DNA of 5,884 bases from Desulfatirhabdium butyrativorans (GTDB taxonomy: Bacteria; Desulfobacterota; Desulfobacteria; Desulfobacterales; JAIFKL01), in the NCBI GenBank assembly GCA_022736535.1, contig DZCT01000326.1:1-5884 (forward strand), in the 5' to 3' direction. Of this stretch, positions 4,427 through 5,884 are shown one piece after another. Each line of letters starts with the position of its first letter. The stretch's first letter is position 1. Below the pieces are notes generated by a model, which was not told the origin of the DNA, did not search any database, and was given only the letters and a program-made list of their open reading frames with translations. A program made the position numbers and the translations under genes.

Positions 4427-5818
4427 ATGATGACAGGGAAAAAGAAGAAAAACTTAAAGTTGTGGCTGGTGACGGGAATCGCCATCGTGTTTTGTACCGC
4501 AGGGTCCGGCTTTTACCGGAATCTTTCTGCGGATGACGAAACATATAAGGGCTTGAAAATATTTTCCGACGTGATTGATCTGGTCGAAAAAAATTATGTG
4601 GACCCTGTGGACACAAAAGAGCTGATTCAGAAAGCGATTCAGGGCATGGTCGGCAGCCTGGATCCCCATTCCCAACTGCTGCCGCCGGAAGCTTTTGAAG
4701 AATTGCAGATTGACACCCGGGGCGAATTCGGAGGCATCGGGATTGTCATTACAATGGAAAAGGGCCTGCTGACGGTTATTTCTCCCATCGAAGGAACGCC
4801 TGCCCATAAAGCCGGTGTGAAATCCGGCGACATTATTATCAAAGTGGACGGGGAATCCACCAAAGATATGATGCTGTGGGAAGCGGTGAAAAAGATGAGG
4901 GGTCCCAAAGGCGAAAAAGTGCTGATCACCGTTGTGCGGAAAGGCGTTTCCAAGCCTATGGATTTTGAGCTGGTGCGGGACATCATTCCCATTGAAAGTG
5001 TGAAATCGCTTTTGGCAAAACCCGGGTACGGCTATGTCCGAGTCACCAATTTTCAGGAAAACACCAGCGATGATCTGGAAACCGCTTTGCGGAATCTGGA
5101 AACCGGCGAAGTTCCCTTAAAAGGGCTTATTCTTGATCTTCGGGACAATCCGGGCGGACTGCTGAATCAGGCAATTCAGATTTCCGATTTCTTTCTGGAA
5201 AGCGGCACCATTGTTTCCATCAAGGGCAGACAGAAACGGCATACCAAAATTTTCGAGGCGCATCGCGACAGAATAAAGCGGGATTATCCGATGGTGGTGC
5301 TGATTAACGCGGGAAGCGCAAGCGCATCGGAAATCGTTGCCGGCGCTTTGCAGGATCACAAGCGGGCGCTTATTCTCGGCGTCACATCTTTCGGAAAGGG
5401 ATCCGTTCAGACGGTGGAGACCCTGCGGGACGGTTACGGTCTGAAATTCACCATTGCCCGATATTATACGCCCAACGGTCGCTCCATACAGGCGCAGGGA
5501 ATTGTTCCGGATATTGAAGTCAGCCAGCAATATATAGAAGAAACCGCTGAGGAAACGGAACAGACAGACGAGGATGCCCTGCTCAAAGAAAAAGACCTTA
5601 AAAATCATCTGGAAGCCTATCCTTATGTAGAGGATGAGGGAGAGTCGGAAGGGTTGCCTTCGGATGAAAAAGATAAAGGCAAAAAAACAAAAAAGGAAAA
5701 AAAGGTCGAATCCCGATACGGACCGCTCAGTATTGAGGGATTGCAGGAAGATAATCAGGTGATGCGGGCGCTTGAAATTCTGCTCAGTTACGATATTTTC
5801 AAGAGCAGCGCCCGGTAG
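4427..5818 (+). CDS. ctpA: Carboxy-terminal processing protease, S41A family
   Basis: This is a periplasmic, membrane-anchored serine protease that trims or degrades proteins from their C-terminus. In other bacteria such enzymes act on wall hydrolases, their regulators or lipoproteins. The 463 residues begin with KKKK and one hydrophobic segment (about 10-30, uncleaved anchor or signal). A PDZ domain at about 104-173 (GIGIVI to VVRKG) binds substrate tails. The catalytic core has LDLRDNPGG at 236-244, nucleophile S299 in GSASASEI, general base K324 25 residues later in FGKG, and Q328; all are present. A lysine/glutamate-rich linker of low complexity (about 371-428) leads to a short helical tail, YGPLSIEGLQEDNQVMRALE. 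The gene follows envC after a palindromic repeat, probably in the same transcription unit, which suggests but does not prove a role in septal wall remodelling. The start could be either of two adjacent ATGs. Confidence 0.95.
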   Translation: MMTGKKKKNLKLWLVTGIAIVFCTAGSGFYRNLSADDETYKGLKIFSDVIDLVEKNYVDPVDTKELIQKAIQGMVGSLDPHSQLLPPEAFEELQIDTRGEFGGIGIVITMEKGLLTVISPIEGTPAHKAGVKSGDIIIKVDGESTKDMMLWEAVKKMRGPKGEKVLITVVRKGVSKPMDFELVRDIIPIESVKSLLAKPGYGYVRVTNFQENTSDDLETALRNLETGEVPLKGLILDLRDNPGGLLNQAIQISDFFLESGTIVSIKGRQKRHTKIFEAHRDRIKRDYPMVVLINAGSASASEIVAGALQDHKRALILGVTSFGKGSVQTVETLRDGYGLKFTIARYYTPNGRSIQAQGIVPDIEVSQQYIEETAEETEQTDEDALLKEKDLKNHLEAYPYVEDEGESEGLPSDEKDKGKKTKKEKKVESRYGPLSIEGLQEDNQVMRALEILLSYDIFKSSAR

Positions 5819-5884
5819 GCGGTCACTGTTGATCGGTAAAATTGCCCGTTAATAGACAGGGTGTTGAGGACATCGGCAGGGCGG
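5819..5884. other. Short region downstream of ctpA, no supported feature
   Basis: These 66 bases show no terminator hairpin with a T-tract after the ctpA stop, so transcription may continue into a gene beyond the window. A TTG at about 5861 with AGGG upstream is a conceivable start, but too little sequence remains to support it. Confidence 0.3.

Overview
The window looks like a chromosomal cell-envelope locus of a Gram-negative, probably Desulfobacterota (sulfate-reducing 'deltaproteobacterial') organism. That placement rests on the flavour of the proteins, the moderate base composition with A/T-rich gaps, and the many short palindromic repeats between genes. It is an inference, because no marker gene is present.

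Layout, left to right. Positions 1-243 hold about 2.6 copies of a 92-93 bp unit that is itself a long imperfect palindrome. pyrE (orotate phosphoribosyltransferase) follows on the minus strand at 259-825. The 422 bp between the divergent pyrE and ftsE starts (826-1247) contains no convincing gene. It holds an A/T-rich palindromic stretch with TTTTCGTG tandem repeats, a perfect 15-bp inverted repeat, a possible tail of a lost reading frame, and a GC-rich segment able to form several hairpins just before ftsE.

On the plus strand come ftsE, ftsX, an EnvC-like murein hydrolase activator with a LytM domain missing key histidines, and a ctpA-type S41 carboxy-terminal processing protease. ftsE and ftsX overlap by one base (TGATG). 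This is a recognisable division and cell-separation module. The FtsEX ABC complex sits at the septum and uses ATP to control a coiled-coil/degenerate-LytM activator in the periplasm, which in turn switches on cell-wall amidases. The periplasmic protease may trim or turn over partners of this system.

There is no clearly undescribed multi-gene system here. Two things stand out. First, ftsE has no ATG, GTG or TTG in frame ahead of its conserved N-terminus; a Shine-Dalgarno sequence sits exactly where an AUC start would be used. Second, several palindromic repeat families crowd the window. One repeat lies in frame inside ftsX and appears to encode about 26 residues of an inter-membrane loop. One fills the ftsX-envC gap as a roughly 190-bp palindrome built round a GTAG-type REP pair. 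One begins on the envC stop codon.
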